Source: Gorillibacterium timonense (GTDB lineage Bacteria > Bacillota > Bacilli > Paenibacillales > NBRC-103111). From it: 64,000 nt of DNA. Position numbers and translations under genes: made by a program. Shown here piece by piece: positions 62,892-64,000 of the stretch. The notes below the pieces were generated by a model that worked only from the letters and a program-made list of their open reading frames with translations, was not told where the DNA came from and searched no databases. How positions within the stretch are numbered: the first letter of the stretch is position 1; every line of letters begins with the position of its first letter. The stretch lies in contig NZ_LN881720.1 of assembly GCF_001457415.1 (NCBI RefSeq), forward strand, positions 1-64,000, read 5' to 3'.

Positions 62892-64000
62892 TTAGTTGAC
62901 CTTGAAGATGGAGACCGCTTGGTTCAGCCCTTCGGCCAATTGGGCGAGCGATTGCGAGGTGGCTGCCGTCTCTTCGGAAGCGGCCGCCGATTCTTGGCTT
63001 GCGGACGAGATGCTTTCGATCGATTGCAGTACGTCACCGGTTTGGGCGGCTTGTTCTTCGCATGCGGCGGCGATTTCATCCACTTTATGCGCGGTTTCTT
63101 TAATCGTCTTGATGATCTCTTCGAACGCGCTGCCCGTTTCCTCGGATTGCTTCATCCCATTCGATACGGCGAGTACGCTCTTACGGGTGTTCTCCTGCAT
63201 GCCCTTGATGATGGTGGTAATCTGCTTGGTTGCGTCGCTGCTGCGTTCGGCCAATTTGCGCACTTCATCGGCCACGACGGCGAAGCCTCGACCTTGCTCC
63301 CCGGCGCGCGCGGCCTCGATGGCGGCATTGAGGGCGAGAAGATTGGTTTGTTCCGCGATATCGTCGATCACTTCAATGATTTCGCCAATTCGGTTGGAGT
63401 CTTCCTCGAGATGATTCATCTGCTGGTTGACCTGGTTCATGCTGTCGATCGACTGATTGATCTTGATTCCGCCATTGCCTGCGATGGTGGTGGATTGAGT
63501 AGCGAGATCCGCCGCCGCTTCCGCATTCTGAGCAACCAGGTTGATGCCTACCGCCAGCTCGCGGAACAGCTCCTGCATATTTAAGGCAGCATTGGCCTGC
63601 TCCGTGCTTCCGGAAGCGATCTGTTCGGTGGTGGCGGAGATTTGCTGCGAAGCGGCCGCGACATTTTGCGAGGAATGAATGACTCCTCCGATGAGATCGC
63701 GAAGCTTGTGCATCATCTCATTGACGGAATCAGACAGCTGTCCCAGCTCGTCACGGGACTTCGTCACGATGTCTTCCGTCAAATCACCGTTCGCAATTCG
63801 TTTCGTTGCTTCGTTCAACCTCTTGAGCGGAACAGAGATCGAGCGGATAATCCAGAGGACGAGAATGACTCCTATGAGAACGGAAATTCCGAGGACGATT
63901 AGCGTCGTATTCAGGATGCCACGGGAAGCGTCATTGATCTCCGATACTTCAATGGTTCCGACAACTTTCCAGCCGGTGGCCGGATTCGTAACATACACGG
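62892..64000 (-). CDS. methyl-accepting chemotaxis protein (5' end outside the window)
   Basis: At least 369 residues, 5' end cut off. Order: end of a Cache-type sensor ([18 protein letters not shown]), one membrane helix ([20 protein letters not shown]), HAMP, and the signalling hairpin ([42 protein letters not shown]). Members bind a ligand outside and control CheA. It heads the visible part of the operon with cheW and cheA. Confidence 0.95.
   Translation of the reverse strand, partial: VYVTNPATGWKVVGTIEVSEINDASRGILNTTLIVLGISVLIGVILVLWIIRSISVPLKRLNEATKRIANGDLTEDIVTKSRDELGQLSDSVNEMMHKLRDLIGGVIHSSQNVAAASQQISATTEQIASGSTEQANAALNMQELFRELAVGINLVAQNAEAAADLATQSTTIAGNGGIKINQSIDSMNQVNQQMNHLEEDSNRIGEIIEVIDDIAEQTNLLALNAAIEAARAGEQGRGFAVVADEVRKLAERSSDATKQITTIIKGMQENTRKSVLAVSNGMKQSEETGSAFEEIIKTIKETAHKVDEIAAACEEQAAQTGDVLQSIESISSASQESAAASEETAATSQSLAQLAEGLNQAVSIFKVN

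Overview
The window looks like a near-origin chromosome segment from an endospore-forming, moderately GC-rich member of the Firmicutes, most likely Paenibacillaceae. The reasons are an rRNA operon tail followed by guaB-dacA-pdxS-pdxT-serS-tRNA-Ser (the order known near oriC in Bacillus and Paenibacillus), a gerA-type spore germinant receptor operon, an SspP-like spore protein, a YjcZ-like sporulation peptide and many stalk-domain (copper amine oxidase N-terminal-like) secreted proteins. No species assignment can be made by reading alone.

Layout. 0-7 kb: 3' end of 23S rRNA, 5S rRNA, guaB, dacA, pdxST, serS, tRNA-Ser(UGA). 7-9 kb: TetR regulator with two flavin proteins behind a perfect palindromic operator. 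9-14 kb: hydrolase, methyltransferase, small spore-type proteins, secreted phosphodiester glycosidase-like and stalk-domain proteins. 14-17 kb: ECF sigma factor, anti-sigma factor and a three-repeat membrane protein, translationally coupled. 17-23 kb: Gfo/Idh/MocA oxidoreductase, hydrolases, aminotransferase, glutamine-dependent NAD synthetase. 23-29 kb: an AT-rich, scarred accessory stretch with a secreted protein resembling polymorphic toxin domain 44 beside a divergent four-helix membrane protein, several gene remnants, a toroid-fold protein and a tyrosine-recombinase fragment next to tRNA-Pro. 29-33 kb: TetR with a YhgE/Pip membrane protein; rubrerythrin behind a near-consensus PerR box. 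33-37 kb: gerA/gerC/gerB germinant receptor operon. 37-40 kb: AraC-GyrI regulator operon and a guanidine-I riboswitch controlling two SMR exporters. 40-46 kb: tRNA-Arg, Crp/Fnr regulator, stalk-ankyrin protein, MFS exporters, one with a leader peptide and attenuator-like hairpins, and a dispersed repeat. 46-50 kb: HAD/DeoR/MFS operon and a GntR-ABC operon. 50-58 kb: PAS-GGDEF-EAL protein, an MFS/TetR pair, GT39-like mannosyltransferase, EamA transporter, tadA. 58-64 kb: DnaA and LexA-like boxes, a small protein, a 7TM-GGDEF cyclase, cheA, cheW and an MCP cut by the window end.

Themes: drug and metabolite export under local regulators, spore germination, signalling by c-di-GMP and chemotaxis, and a small mobile-element scar. 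No CRISPR array, complete insertion sequence or complete prophage was seen. The most unusual items are the domain-44 toxin-like protein with its possible immunity partner, the leader-peptide attenuator in front of an MFS exporter, the sigma/anti-sigma/three-repeat membrane protein operon, and two genes whose best ribosome-binding site stands before an ATC codon. All function calls come from reading motifs and remembered families; no database search was run.
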